64,000 nucleotides of DNA from Fructobacillus apis (GTDB lineage: Bacteria > Bacillota > Bacilli > Lactobacillales > Lactobacillaceae). Shown here piece after piece: positions 45,186 through 53,891 of this stretch; position 1 is the stretch's first letter; every line of letters begins with the position of its first letter. The stretch lies in assembly GCF_023893635.1 (NCBI RefSeq), contig NZ_JAMWYK010000005.1:23035-87034 (forward strand). The letters are read 5' to 3'. Below the pieces are notes generated by a model. That model searched no databases and had not been told where the DNA came from. It worked only from the letters and a program-made list of their open reading frames with translations. A program made the position numbers and the translations under genes.

Positions 45186-47039
45186 ATGGTAAGTGCTAAA
45201 AAGAAAATGGTTTATGGAATCAGTGGTGCTGTGATTTTGGCAGCAGCTGGTTTCGGAATCTTTTCCCATATGTCGAACAACTACGATGCGTCAAAGGCGG
45301 CAGTGTCCGTCGGACATTTCAAGGGTGACTATCAAAACAAGAAGAAAGCCGAAAACGGCGGAATCTTGAAGGTGTCCGTTCCTGGAAATGCTTCTGACCC
45401 ATCAGCCTTTGTTGGTTACACCGAATTGACGGAAACCGCATCGGTTGCCAAAGAAATCGAACCAGCAAGCAACCAAATTTTCTACACGGACAAGGACGGT
45501 CGTGTTGAAAACGATGGGCCTGCAAGCATGAAGGTCGACAAAGACAAGAAGACGGTTACAATTACCTTGCGCGACAACTTGAAATGGTCGGACGGTAAGG
45601 ACGTGACGGCAAAGGACGTGGCCTTCTCATTGGAGACCATCGCCACAAATGAAGTCGCTTCTGCTAACTTCTCCGATGCTTACTTGAACATCAAGGGCAT
45701 GCAGGACTTCCAAGACGGAAAGGCCAAGAGCATTTCTGGTTTGAAGTTTGATAACGGTGAAAGCGGAAAGAAGTTGACGATTTCATACGACCGAATCCCT
45801 GGTTCAATCACTTGGGGTGACGGTTTGCCAAGCTACGCATTGCCTTATCACGATTTGAAGGATGTGCCTTCTGATCAATTGGCCGTGTCTGACAAAGTCA
45901 CAAAGCACCCATTGTCATTTAACGCCTTCAAGGTTTCTTCTGTTTCAACTGACTCTGTTGTTAAGTACGTTCGAAACGACACTTACTGGGGCAAGAAGGC
46001 CAAGTTGGATGGCATCACTTTCTACATCAACGAAGACCAATCAAAGCTTGAAAATGACTTGAACAAGCAAAAGTTTGACCTTGTTAAGGACGTTCCAACC
46101 ACGCTTTGGAAGGACGGAAACAAGGACAAGTTGGCCAAGTTCGACAACGCCAAGGGCTACGCCTCAACTGGTGCCTTCGACAACGGTCACAGCGAATTGA
46201 ACTTCAACCTTGGTCACTACGACAAGGCGACGAAGTCAAGTGTGCAAGAACGTAAGACGCCATTGCAAGACGCTAACGTTCGTAAGGCCGTTGGTTACGC
46301 CATGAACGTTGGAGACGTTTACGCCAAGTACGGAAACGGCTTCTCACAGGCAACAAACACCATCGTTTCAAAGTCACAAACGAAGTCACTCTTCTACAAC
46401 AAGGACGTGAAGGGTTACCAAGACAAGGCTTCTGGTGACGCGAAGAAGGCTGGTGAATACCTTGAAAAGGCCGGCTACAAGAAGGAATCAGACGGCTACT
46501 ACTACAAGGACGGCAAGAAGTTGACGTTGACTTACATGGCTCGTTCAGGAAGCACGACGGCTGAAGCAACGACGAAGGCCTACATCGCCGCCTGGAAGGC
46601 AGCTGGTATCGACGTTAAGCTCTACCAAGACAAGTTGGTCGACTTCTCAACTTGGAAGTCACTCATGCTTTCAGGAAACAACGACGAATGGGACATGACT
46701 GGTGTGAGCTGGTCCGAAGGAACGGTGCCTAGCTTTGGACAAGTTTGGTCAAAGCAATCACCAATGAACATGGGTCACATCGTTTCTGACAAGGTTTCAA
46801 AGAGCCTTGAAGACGCACAAGATGCCCAATCAGACGAAGACTTGATCAAGAGCATCAAGGACTTCCAGAAGATTGTTGTTGACGACGAAGCTTACACGAT
46901 TCCAACTGGAACAAGCATCAACGCTTCACTTGTTAACGGACGTGTGACGGGTTGGACTGAAGCCCAAACAAACGACATCTACGCGAAGTTGGGTGTAACG
47001 TCTGACAAGCCACAAGCCGATGGCAACCCACGCAAGTAA
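45186..47039 (+). CDS. oppA: Oligopeptide-binding protein OppA, without lipobox
   Basis: Substrate-binding subunit of the Opp importer, 617 residues from the ATG at 45186 (preceded by GGGAGGG; the earlier in-frame ATG at 45165 lies ahead of that site). It has SBP family 5 features: GGILKVSV, LRDNLKWSDGKDVTAKDVAFSLE, and NVRKAVGYAMN. The N-terminal hydrophobic stretch VYGISGAVILAAAGFGIFS ends without the lipobox cysteine, and I see no Cys in the protein, so it would be held by an uncleaved helix rather than a lipid. It has its own promoter and terminator. Confidence 0.92.
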   Translation: MVSAKKKMVYGISGAVILAAAGFGIFSHMSNNYDASKAAVSVGHFKGDYQNKKKAENGGILKVSVPGNASDPSAFVGYTELTETASVAKEIEPASNQIFYTDKDGRVENDGPASMKVDKDKKTVTITLRDNLKWSDGKDVTAKDVAFSLETIATNEVASANFSDAYLNIKGMQDFQDGKAKSISGLKFDNGESGKKLTISYDRIPGSITWGDGLPSYALPYHDLKDVPSDQLAVSDKVTKHPLSFNAFKVSSVSTDSVVKYVRNDTYWGKKAKLDGITFYINEDQSKLENDLNKQKFDLVKDVPTTLWKDGNKDKLAKFDNAKGYASTGAFDNGHSELNFNLGHYDKATKSSVQERKTPLQDANVRKAVGYAMNVGDVYAKYGNGFSQATNTIVSKSQTKSLFYNKDVKGYQDKASGDAKKAGEYLEKAGYKKESDGYYYKDGKKLTLTYMARSGSTTAEATTKAYIAAWKAAGIDVKLYQDKLVDFSTWKSLMLSGNNDEWDMTGVSWSEGTVPSFGQVWSKQSPMNMGHIVSDKVSKSLEDAQDAQSDEDLIKSIKDFQKIVVDDEAYTIPTGTSINASLVNGRVTGWTEAQTNDIYAKLGVTSDKPQADGNPRK

Positions 47040-47105
47040 TTTTGATACAAAATCTCTCATTTAGAATCATCTCTCATAAAGATGTTTAGTCATTCCTCTA
47101 AACCA

Positions 47106-47153
47106 AAAAGCAGCCACTAGGACGTAATCGTCTCTAGCCCTGGCTGCTTTTTT
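47106..47153 (+). terminator. Terminator after oppA
   Basis: AAAAGCAGCCA/TGGCTGCTTTT outer stem with inner CTAG-ACG/CGT-CTAG and T6. Confidence 0.9.
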
Positions 47154-47172
47154 CGGGTAGAATAAAGACATT

Positions 47173-48684
47173 ATGACAGACTTTAAAGACGCACTAAAAA
47201 CACGGCGGACATTCGCCATTATCTCTCACCCCGATGCGGGTAAGACGACCTTGACGGAACAACTCCTGCTGCACGGGGGAGTGATTCGTGAAGCCGGAAC
47301 GGTTAAGGGACGTGGATCAAAGAAGATGGCTTCTTCCGACTGGATGGCCATCGAACAACAACGTGGAATTTCCGTTACCTCATCTGTTTTGCAGTTCGAC
47401 TACGAAGGTAAGCGGATTAACATCCTGGATACCCCTGGTCACGAAGACTTCTCTGAAGATACGTACCGGACGTTGATGGCGGTCGATTCCGTTGTCATGG
47501 TTGTCGACGCTGCCAAGGGTATCGAGTCCCAGACGAAGAAGCTCTTTGAAATCGTTTCAAAGCGTGGAATTCCAATCTTTACCTTCTTTAACAAGATTGA
47601 CCGTGACGCGCGTTCACCCTTTGATTTGGTTGATGAAATCGAAACGACACTTGGCATTCAAGCCGCACCAATGAACTGGCCAATCGGGTCCGGACAGATT
47701 TTGCAGGGAATCTACGACTTGCAAAAGAAGGACATGATTCCGTTCAAGAACGCTTCTGACCACCCAGAAATCCTTGAAGAAGGACTGGAAGAAGTGGAAC
47801 TCTTGGAAGAGGCCGGAAATGACTTTGACGAAGAAGCCGTTCAAAACGGGAAGTTAACACCGGTCTTCTTCGGTTCCGCCTTGGCCGGATTCGGTGTGAC
47901 GGAATTCTTGGAAGAGTACTTGAAGTACGCGCCACAACCAGCCGGTATTGAAACGGTGGACGAAGAACACGTGGATCCCGCATCCGATCAGTTCTCCGCC
48001 TTCGTCTTCAAGATTCAGGCCAACATGGACCCTCGTCACCGTGACCGCATCGCCTTTGCGCGAATCGTGTCGGGTGAATTCAAGAAGGGGATGGATGTGA
48101 CGTTGTCTCGAACGCAAAAGAAGTTGCGTTTGGCCAACGTGACCCAGTTCATGGCCGAAGAACGTGAAAACGTGCAAGACGCCGTGCCGGGTGACATTAT
48201 CGGTATTTACGATACGGGAAACTTCCAAATCGGAGATACGATTTACTCAGGTAAGAAGCAGCTTACTTACCCTGACCTGCCAACGTTTACGCCTGAATTC
48301 TTTAACAAGGTCATCGCTAAGGATGTCATGAAGCAGAAGTCCTACCACAAGGGAATCACCCAGCTGGTGCAAGAAGGAACGATTCAGCTTTACAAGGCCT
48401 GGAACTCAAACGAGTACATCCTGGGTGCCGTCGGACAATTGCAGTTTGAAGTGTTCAAGTTCCGAATGGAAAACGAATACAACGTGGCCATCCAATTTGA
48501 GCCGATCGGTTCGAAGGTTGCCCGCTGGGTTGACCCCGACCAAGTCGATGAAAAGATGGCCTCTTCACGTAACATGCTCGTGAAGGACCGCTACGACCGT
48601 CCGGTCTTCTTGTTCGAAAACCAATTCGCCATGAACTGGTTCCGCGACAAGTACCCTGACGTTGACTTGGAAGCAAAGATGTAA
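47173..48684 (+). CDS. prfC: Peptide chain release factor 3
   Basis: GTPase that recycles RF1/RF2 after termination. The 503-residue protein has the EF-G-like motifs [13 protein letters not shown] (G1), [12 protein letters not shown] (G2), LDTPGHEDF (G3), NKIDRDAR (G4), and the C-terminal beta-barrel. It starts 19 nt after the oppA terminator. Its length is slightly below the usual 520-530. Confidence 0.94.
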   Translation: MTDFKDALKTRRTFAIISHPDAGKTTLTEQLLLHGGVIREAGTVKGRGSKKMASSDWMAIEQQRGISVTSSVLQFDYEGKRINILDTPGHEDFSEDTYRTLMAVDSVVMVVDAAKGIESQTKKLFEIVSKRGIPIFTFFNKIDRDARSPFDLVDEIETTLGIQAAPMNWPIGSGQILQGIYDLQKKDMIPFKNASDHPEILEEGLEEVELLEEAGNDFDEEAVQNGKLTPVFFGSALAGFGVTEFLEEYLKYAPQPAGIETVDEEHVDPASDQFSAFVFKIQANMDPRHRDRIAFARIVSGEFKKGMDVTLSRTQKKLRLANVTQFMAEERENVQDAVPGDIIGIYDTGNFQIGDTIYSGKKQLTYPDLPTFTPEFFNKVIAKDVMKQKSYHKGITQLVQEGTIQLYKAWNSNEYILGAVGQLQFEVFKFRMENEYNVAIQFEPIGSKVARWVDPDQVDEKMASSRNMLVKDRYDRPVFLFENQFAMNWFRDKYPDVDLEAKM

Positions 48685-48699
48685 GAGTGCTAAGATAAG

Positions 48700-48723
48700 A
48701 GTAGCCGAGAGGCTGCTTTTTTT
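48700..48723 (+). terminator. Terminator after prfC
   Basis: AGTAGCC-GAGA-GGCTGCT with T7. Confidence 0.8.
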
Positions 48724-48742
48724 AATGGAATCGGAGGCAATA

Positions 48743-49114
48743 ATGATAAACGAAAAGCGTTATCAGAATATGTCTGCTAATGAGCAGATTTTATTTGAAG
48801 TCGTCAAGGAATTATCCTTGCAAATGGGGGAAGACACGCCTGAAAAGCCATTGTCCTTGTCACTCTATTTGTTCCAAGCAGGTTCAGATGATCCGGATTT
48901 GAAGGATAAGATTGTGAAAGCAACCTCTAAACTACTCATTCAAACAGATGATTTGAGCAAATTAACAACAGCAGATTTTTATAAAGTTTACCAACCATTA
49001 TCGAATATTTTCGACGATGAAGCGGATTCCGCTAACACGATTGTTTACATTGTGACGTGGTTAGGTTTGAATCTGATGCCAATTCTTTACCCAGTCGCAA
49101 AAGAGTTAATGTAA
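48743..49114 (+). CDS. Small acidic protein, 123 aa, unknown
   Basis: Not recognised. Start at 48743 follows TCGGAGGC. The product is soluble, acidic and helical, with a central LSLYLFQAG...DPDLKDKIVKA and a C-terminal hydrophobic helix VYIVTWLGLNLMPILYPVAKEL that could be amphipathic. It stands between prfC and the small gene at 49170. Function unknown. Confidence 0.65.
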   Translation: MINEKRYQNMSANEQILFEVVKELSLQMGEDTPEKPLSLSLYLFQAGSDDPDLKDKIVKATSKLLIQTDDLSKLTTADFYKVYQPLSNIFDDEADSANTIVYIVTWLGLNLMPILYPVAKELM

Positions 49115-49169
49115 GCTGTTGGTTCGATCGAGTGCTATACTAGATTTGAACAAGAAAGAAGGCGAGAAT

Positions 49170-49328
49170 ATGCTCAGTCGACTCGTTGTAGGAAAAGTGT
49201 CTGCCGAAGAGTTCACGCAGAAGTTGAACCAGGCACTCGAAGATTTACAAAACAAGGACCACGAAATCATTGATGTGCAGTACGCACAGTCACTGACGAA
49301 GGCGTCAGCCTTGATTTTGTACAAATAG
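49170..49328 (+). CDS. Small Cse60/DUF2758-like protein, 52 aa
   Basis: A 52-residue protein with the pattern of the small Cse60 (DUF2758) family: a charged helix FTQKLNQALEDL followed by HEIIDVQY and the hydrophobic C-terminal strand ALILYK. Start at 49170 has GAAGGCGAG upstream. Function unknown; in Bacillus the relative is forespore-associated, but this organism is not a spore former. Confidence 0.55.
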   Translation: MLSRLVVGKVSAEEFTQKLNQALEDLQNKDHEIIDVQYAQSLTKASALILYK

Positions 49329-49335
49329 AATTGAA

Positions 49336-49347
49336 AAAGTCAGACCC
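49336..49347 (-). repeat. 12-mer GGGTYTGACTTT (C form), copy 5
   Basis: Left arm of the terminator at 49334, minus orientation. Confidence 0.75.
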
Positions 49348-49351
49348 GGCC

Positions 49352-49363
49352 GGGTTTGACTTT
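49352..49363 (+). repeat. 12-mer GGGTYTGACTTT (T form), copy 6
   Basis: Right arm of the same terminator. Confidence 0.75.
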
Positions 49364-49429
49364 TTCTTTGTTCAAATTCCAAAATGGCATAACGGTTTTT
49401 ATTTAAGACAGAAAAAATCGCTTCCAAAC

Positions 49430-49438
49430 TGCTATAAT
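49430..49438 (+). promoter_or_regulatory. Extended -10 promoter of folT
   Basis: TGC-TATAAT, about 45 nt before the riboswitch; a GTTGCAGC-TAAA-GCTGCAAC hairpin lies between (49445-49464). Confidence 0.5.
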
Positions 49439-49483
49439 AAGTAGGTTGCAGCTAAAGCTGCAACACATAAAATTTATGGGGTA

Positions 49484-49557
49484 GGAACTCGTGCGTTAAG
49501 TGCGCTGGGAACGGAATGTGAACCAGCGACGAAACAGGAATGTGCGGTACGGGTTCC
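49484..49557 (+). ncRNA. THF riboswitch
   Basis: The transcript shows the folate riboswitch landmarks: GCGTTAAGTGCGC, GGGAACGGAATGTGA, CGACGAAACAGG and GCGGTACGGG. P1 pairs 49484-49492 with 49549-49557. It senses tetrahydrofolate and controls the downstream folate transporter gene. Confidence 0.9.
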
Positions 49558-49581
49558 GCATTCACCAACAATAGGTGGACG

Positions 49582-49594
49582 CTCCTTTGAGGAG
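49582..49594 (+). promoter_or_regulatory. Ribosome binding site hairpin of folT
   Basis: CTCCT-TTG-AGGAG sequesters part of the AGGAGG binding site 11 nt before the ATG, giving a translational expression platform. Confidence 0.6.
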
Positions 49595-49604
49595 GTTCAA
49601 TCAT

Positions 49605-50186
49605 ATGAACAATCAGACACGCACGTCGTTTAAACGCTGGGCTTTGCCCACACTCACGGTTCAACAGCTGGTCTTGCTGTCGGCTTTAATCGCCCTGTCC
49701 TTTATCTTGGGACGGGTTTCCATCACGACGCAGCTCATCCGAGTGACTTTCGTCTTTCTTGCTTCCAGCCTGATGGGAAAGTTTTTCGGTCCGCTGTGGA
49801 CTGCCATGACGATGGTCCTCTTGGACTTCGTTAAGGTCACTTTCTTTGGTGGCGGACAATGGTCGCCGGTCATGGCCATCGGTGTTTTAGTCGCCGGTTT
49901 GATTTACGGAGGACTTTTCTACCAAGAAAAGCAGACTGACAAGGTCGCCCTCTGGAAAGTCGTTGTCGCCGTGTTATTAATCACGATTGTGGTTAACTTA
50001 ATCATCAACACAGGGGCATTGGTCATCATGTACTCGCAGCACAAGTCCGTTTCCGTCTTCTTCTCGATGATGGCCACGCGCTTGCCAAAGAACATCATCT
50101 TCTTTCCAATCCAATTGGTGATGACGTACTTTGTGTTAAACAATCCGATTGTAAAAGACATTTCAAAACGATTATTTAAATCATAA
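49605..50186 (+). CDS. folT: Folate ECF transporter S-component
   Basis: Membrane substrate-binding subunit of an energy-coupling-factor folate importer. The 193-residue protein has about six helices with the family pattern LTVQQLVLLSALIALSFI and FVKVTFFGGGQWSPVMAIGV. The folate reading depends on the THF riboswitch directly upstream. Start at 49605 with AGGAGG. The EcfA/T module is elsewhere. Confidence 0.92.
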   Translation: MNNQTRTSFKRWALPTLTVQQLVLLSALIALSFILGRVSITTQLIRVTFVFLASSLMGKFFGPLWTAMTMVLLDFVKVTFFGGGQWSPVMAIGVLVAGLIYGGLFYQEKQTDKVALWKVVVAVLLITIVVNLIINTGALVIMYSQHKSVSVFFSMMATRLPKNIIFFPIQLVMTYFVLNNPIVKDISKRLFKS

Positions 50187-50188
50187 AG

Positions 50189-50217
50189 AAAAGCCGCTCT
50201 TACGAGTCGGCTTTTTT
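50189..50217. terminator. Bidirectional terminator between folT and the YitT-type gene
   Basis: AAAAGCCG/CGGCTTTT stem, loop region CTCTTACGAGT pairing internally. Confidence 0.85.
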
Positions 50218-50230
50218 GTTTTGATAAAGG

Positions 50231-50932
50231 TTATTGTTGCGGAATATCCTTGTGGGACTTGGCCATGTTTCCGTGTACGAGGCTCGGGAAGACGAAACGG
50301 TCCGAGAAGGCGATGACGGAACCCTGGCAGAAGAAAGCGAAGGCCGTTCCAAAGTTCAGGGCAACCAAGGCGCCTGAGAATAACCAACAAGTCAACGAGA
50401 TTAAGATGGCCACAACGAAGTTAGACATCTGGGCCTTTGGCGCGGATCCCTTGAAGTAGGAGAAACGCAGGATGTTGGTCAGATCGTCGATGGGGTGAAG
50501 AATCACGTTCACCCGTTGGTAAATCGAAATTCCGACTCCAACGATGGACAGACCGACGATGTCGATGATGACCTTTTCCCAGAGGGGCATGCTTGGCACA
50601 CCCATGTTCAAGAATAACGTCGTGAAGACACCGGCCATGAAGGAGAACATCACACCGAAGAGGATGTTTCCAAAGAAACGCTTCCAATCAAGCTTGCGAG
50701 AGAAGAAGATGTTGGCCGTCGCCACCAAAACGGAGGTCAGCCCTAAGAAGAGGGCGATGGGTAATCCCGTCCAGTGGGACAGGTTGGCCGAACCTGCCGT
50801 CCAGGGTGCGGAACCGAGGTTCGTGGAGACGGACATCCCGTTTCCCAAGGCATCCAAGGTCAACGACAAAATGAAATAGAACAAGAATTGGCTAATTGTC
50901 AGTTCGTAGAACTGTCCATTGCGGTGATGCAT
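50231..50932 (-). CDS. YitT/YczE-family membrane protein
   Basis: A 233-residue integral membrane protein of the YczE/YyaS/YitT group, with five to six helices, a GNGMSVSTNLGSAPW motif near residues 30-45, and IYQRVNVILHPIDDL mid-protein. Some relatives are predicted transporters or exporters. The start at 50932 follows AAAGGAGG. Substrate unknown. Confidence 0.75.
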   Translation of the reverse strand: MHHRNGQFYELTISQFLFYFILSLTLDALGNGMSVSTNLGSAPWTAGSANLSHWTGLPIALFLGLTSVLVATANIFFSRKLDWKRFFGNILFGVMFSFMAGVFTTLFLNMGVPSMPLWEKVIIDIVGLSIVGVGISIYQRVNVILHPIDDLTNILRFSYFKGSAPKAQMSNFVVAILISLTCWLFSGALVALNFGTAFAFFCQGSVIAFSDRFVFPSLVHGNMAKSHKDIPQQ

Positions 50933-50993
50933 GATGCCTCCTTTTATGTGCAAGCGATTGGGTTATTAAAAATAGAATAACGTGCTTTCTAAA

Positions 50994-52475
50994 CTAGCGC
51001 AAGGTGAGTTTTACCACACCTTCCCAACGTGGTGTTTGAGGGAACATGTCGACCGGTTGAATGAAGTCAACGCGGTAGGCGGAATCCAGATCCTTCAGAT
51101 CGCGAGCCAAGGTTGAAGGGTTACATGAGATGTAAACGAACTTCTTTGGCTTGGCCTTCAAGATGGCGCGCTTCAAGGCGTCGTCCAAACCTGGACGTGG
51201 TGGGTCGACCACCAGGGCCGTTGGTTTGAAACCGTCGCGGGCCCACTTTGGGAAGACCTTTTCGGCTGATCCGACTTCGTAGAAGGCGTTTTCGATGCCG
51301 TTTTCTTCGGCGTTTAACTTGGCGTCAGCCACGGCCTCAGGGATGATTTCCATTCCACGGACTTCCTTGACTTTGTAAGCCATGGAAAGACCCAGCGTTC
51401 CAACACCGGAATAGGCGTCGACCAACGTGTCGTCGGCCTGGAGGTCCAAGGCGTCCAGAGCCACTTCGTAAGTCTTTTCCATTTGTTCGTAGTTCAACTG
51501 CAAGAAGGCGCGGGGCGAGAAGTTAAACGTCAGACCGAGGATGTCTTCTTGGAGGTAGTCAGAACCCCAAATCTTGCGGGTGTCGTCACCCCAGATGAGG
51601 GAGTTGCCACCCTCGTTCACGTTCTGGAAGAGGCCAACAATTTCAGGTAGGTGCTTTTGGACATCTTCCACGATTTCTGCTTGGGATGGCAGGTCGTCTT
51701 CCGTTGTCACGATGGTGGCCTGAGCCAATCCTTCTTGGTTCGTACGGACAACCAAGGTCTTGATGAGTCCCTTCTTCGTCTTTTCGTTATAGAAAGGAAG
51801 GGAGTGCTTGTCCAGGATTTGTCCGAGCGCACGGATGAGGTTCAAGGAAGCGGGATCCTGGGTGGCCATTTCGGGCAGGTCGACCAAGTCATGCGTGCCA
51901 CGCTTGTACAAACCAATGGTGAGTTCGCCCTTGAGCTTCCGGATGGGCAATGACGCCTTGTTCCGGTAGTGGTAGGGGTTGTCCATGCCGAGCGTGTCTT
52001 CGATTTTAAAGTGTTCGTAGCCCTTTGGCTGGAACTTCTCGAGCGCCTGGCCAATTAAGTCCTTCTTGAAGGCGAGTTGCGCTGGGTAGTCCAAGTGGGC
52101 GAGTTCGAATCCACCAACGAGGTTGGCGGCCGGGTCCTTTGGCTCAACGCGGTCGGGGCTTGGTTCGCGGACAGTTACGACGCGGGCTTCCAGGAATTTG
52201 TCCGTCACGGCCGTGACTTTGGCAGTGATCACTTCGCCTGGGAGGGCGCCGGGTACGAAGGTGATCTTCTTCTTGAAGTATCCGATTCCTTCTCCGTTGA
52301 TACCGAGGCGCTTGATCGTCAGTGGGAACTTCTGTCCCTCTTTGACGATGACGTCGCGCTGCGGCTTGCGGTCATAACGCTTGTTGCGATTGTAGCCACC
52401 CCGGCGGTCATCGTTATCGCGCTTTTTGTATGGCTTCGACTGGAAGCCTTTTTTCTTTGGGTTAAATTCTGACAT
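50994..52475 (-). CDS. 23S rRNA (uracil-5-)-methyltransferase, RumA family
   Basis: SAM-dependent methyltransferase of the RlmCD/RumA type modifying 23S rRNA uracils. The 493 residues have a basic Lys/Arg/Gly-rich N-tail (about 1-42), a TRAM domain (KEGQKFPLTIKRLGINGEGIGYF), and a Rossmann domain with DAYSGVGTLGL, DPPRPGLDD and the nucleophile in ISCNPSTLARDL. Unusually, the Cys cluster expected before the ELAHLDYPAQL segment is replaced (GGFELAHL), so an iron-sulphur site is unlikely. It is followed on the minus strand, after 8 nt upstream, by the AbrB-like gene. Confidence 0.88.
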   Translation of the reverse strand: MSEFNPKKKGFQSKPYKKRDNDDRRGGYNRNKRYDRKPQRDVIVKEGQKFPLTIKRLGINGEGIGYFKKKITFVPGALPGEVITAKVTAVTDKFLEARVVTVREPSPDRVEPKDPAANLVGGFELAHLDYPAQLAFKKDLIGQALEKFQPKGYEHFKIEDTLGMDNPYHYRNKASLPIRKLKGELTIGLYKRGTHDLVDLPEMATQDPASLNLIRALGQILDKHSLPFYNEKTKKGLIKTLVVRTNQEGLAQATIVTTEDDLPSQAEIVEDVQKHLPEIVGLFQNVNEGGNSLIWGDDTRKIWGSDYLQEDILGLTFNFSPRAFLQLNYEQMEKTYEVALDALDLQADDTLVDAYSGVGTLGLSMAYKVKEVRGMEIIPEAVADAKLNAEENGIENAFYEVGSAEKVFPKWARDGFKPTALVVDPPRPGLDDALKRAILKAKPKKFVYISCNPSTLARDLKDLDSAYRVDFIQPVDMFPQTPRWEGVVKLTLR

Positions 52476-52483
52476 GTTTTCTC

Positions 52484-53656
52484 CTATGAAACGGATTTCA
52501 GGTTAATGTGATAGGTATTTTCTTTTAATTCGTAGAGGGCGTGGATGTTTTGCATCAACAGGAGCAACCAGGAGATGCCCATCGTCAAAACGAAGATTTC
52601 AAAGGCCGTTAAGGACAGGTAGCGAATACCGTAGAAGAGCGCGCAGGATATCGCGATTCCGCTCGCTGTACCAATTGAGAAGAGGTTGAACTCCTTTGTG
52701 GCATCTGGCAGGAGCCAGTGAATGATGAGCATTGGGAGCCCAGTTCCCAAGATGAGCAGGTTGGCCGCGGTATCGTGGGCGATGTGCCACATGCCGGGGT
52801 TGTTAGGCAAAGCGCCAATGGCAAAGAGGCAAAGGGCGTCAAAAGTCAAAAACGACCGCAACGTGATCAAACGCCAATTCTTAGGTAGACGCTTTTGAAT
52901 GGGTACGAAGAGGTAATCAATCAAGGTAGCCCAAAGCAATCCTGAAATCATGAGCGTGGCGTTGAAGGTCCAAGAGAATTGGGCCTGAGCGGTTCCCAAG
53001 AATGAGAAGTTGTGTTGCCACCACAGCAACGACGAGTTCGTCACCATGGATGCGAGAACCCCGCAGACGATGGTGAAGATTAAGAGCGCCATCATGAAGG
53101 TCGTCGACACCAACATCGCGGAGTAGACCATGATGTAGTTCACCACCGAGATGAAGGTGAAGAAGAGGAGTGAGGCCGTGAGCGAGTCGAAGTAGACCTC
53201 CTGGAAGAGGTAGCCAATCACCCAGAAGAAGGCGAGCATCGCGAAGGCCTGAATCAGGGCAAAGGAGATGAAGAGGGTGGGCGTCAAACGCAGGGCCGTC
53301 TTCTTTTTGAGTTGGTCGTCTTCACTTTTCACCTTCTTAAGGTGCGTGTAAATGAAGGTGGCCATTCCCGTCAGTTCTCCGAAGATAATCACCCAGGTGG
53401 CGATGGAGTCGCGACCGGTCAAAGCGACCAGGTTGTCCTGCTGCCAGAGGGTGTAGAAAATGAAGCAGGCTGTCGCAATCACGGAAGGCAGAACAAAGCG
53501 GCGGATTGAAAGCTGCTGGTTTTGGTGCTCATCGCGCCGTGGCAAAACCTTGAAGGACTGGTTGCTGACCTGGATGTCAATCTGGTCGCCGTCTTGGAGC
53601 TTTAGGTCATCAACCACTTGGTCGGGGAGTTCGATTTCAAAACGCTTATTTGCCAT
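52484..53656 (-). CDS. AbrB-like domain fused to a multi-helix membrane protein
   Basis: A 390-residue protein: residues 1-45 form an AbrB/SpoVT-like swapped-hairpin domain (RFEIELPDQVVDDLKLQDGD then IDIQVSNQSFKVLP) and residues about 55-385 contain about ten hydrophobic segments, resembling DUF998. Start at 53656 has AAAGGAC; the longer frame upstream has none. The gene lies just upstream of the rRNA methyltransferase on the same strand. A DNA- or protein-binding domain tethered to the membrane is inferred; the function is unknown. Confidence 0.7.
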   Translation of the reverse strand: MANKRFEIELPDQVVDDLKLQDGDQIDIQVSNQSFKVLPRRDEHQNQQLSIRRFVLPSVIATACFIFYTLWQQDNLVALTGRDSIATWVIIFGELTGMATFIYTHLKKVKSEDDQLKKKTALRLTPTLFISFALIQAFAMLAFFWVIGYLFQEVYFDSLTASLLFFTFISVVNYIMVYSAMLVSTTFMMALLIFTIVCGVLASMVTNSSLLWWQHNFSFLGTAQAQFSWTFNATLMISGLLWATLIDYLFVPIQKRLPKNWRLITLRSFLTFDALCLFAIGALPNNPGMWHIAHDTAANLLILGTGLPMLIIHWLLPDATKEFNLFSIGTASGIAISCALFYGIRYLSLTAFEIFVLTMGISWLLLLMQNIHALYELKENTYHINLKSVS

Positions 53657-53682
53657 AGTTGTCCTTTGTGCGGGGATGGTTC

Positions 53683-53694
53683 GGGTCTGACTTT
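53683..53694 (+). repeat. 12-mer GGGTYTGACTTT (C form), copy 7
   Basis: Exact copy in the upstream region of the AbrB-like gene. Confidence 0.65.
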
Positions 53695-53785
53695 GCCAGT
53701 CAAAAGAAAAGCCAGGAAAGCGCACGTTTCCTGGCGTTGTTACTACCTATTTTAAGGGATTTTAACCAAAATAGATATAGCACAC

Positions 53786-53813
53786 TTGTGTTATATCATA
53801 GATGTGTTATACT
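53786..53813 (+). promoter_or_regulatory. Promoter with direct repeats before the leader ORF
   Basis: TTGTGT, 16-nt spacer, TGT-TATACT. Direct repeats GTGTTATA at 53788-53795 and 53804-53811 overlap both elements. Confidence 0.55.
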
Positions 53814-53834
53814 AAATGTCGAGGAGGTTACAGG

Positions 53835-53891
53835 ATGGTAAAGAAAATGACAGAATCAAAGGAGGATAGATATGGTCCGCTTCAATATTAA
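53835..53891 (+). CDS. 18-residue leader ORF overlapping the HTH-like gene
   Basis: ATG at 53835 after GAGGAGG encodes 18 residues (MVKKMTESKEDRYGPLQY) and ends at 53891, 20 nt inside the next gene. The AAAGGAGG of the next gene lies within it. This arrangement suggests translational coupling or a leader peptide. Confidence 0.5.
   Translation: MVKKMTESKEDRYGPLQY

Larger units (their letters stand above)
49334..49367 (+). terminator. Terminator made of an inverted pair of the 12-mer
   Basis: AAAAAGTCAGACCCGG then CCGGGTTTGACTTTTT: the arms are two copies of the repeated 12-mer in opposite orientation, separated by GGC-type bases, and followed by T5. Confidence 0.9.
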
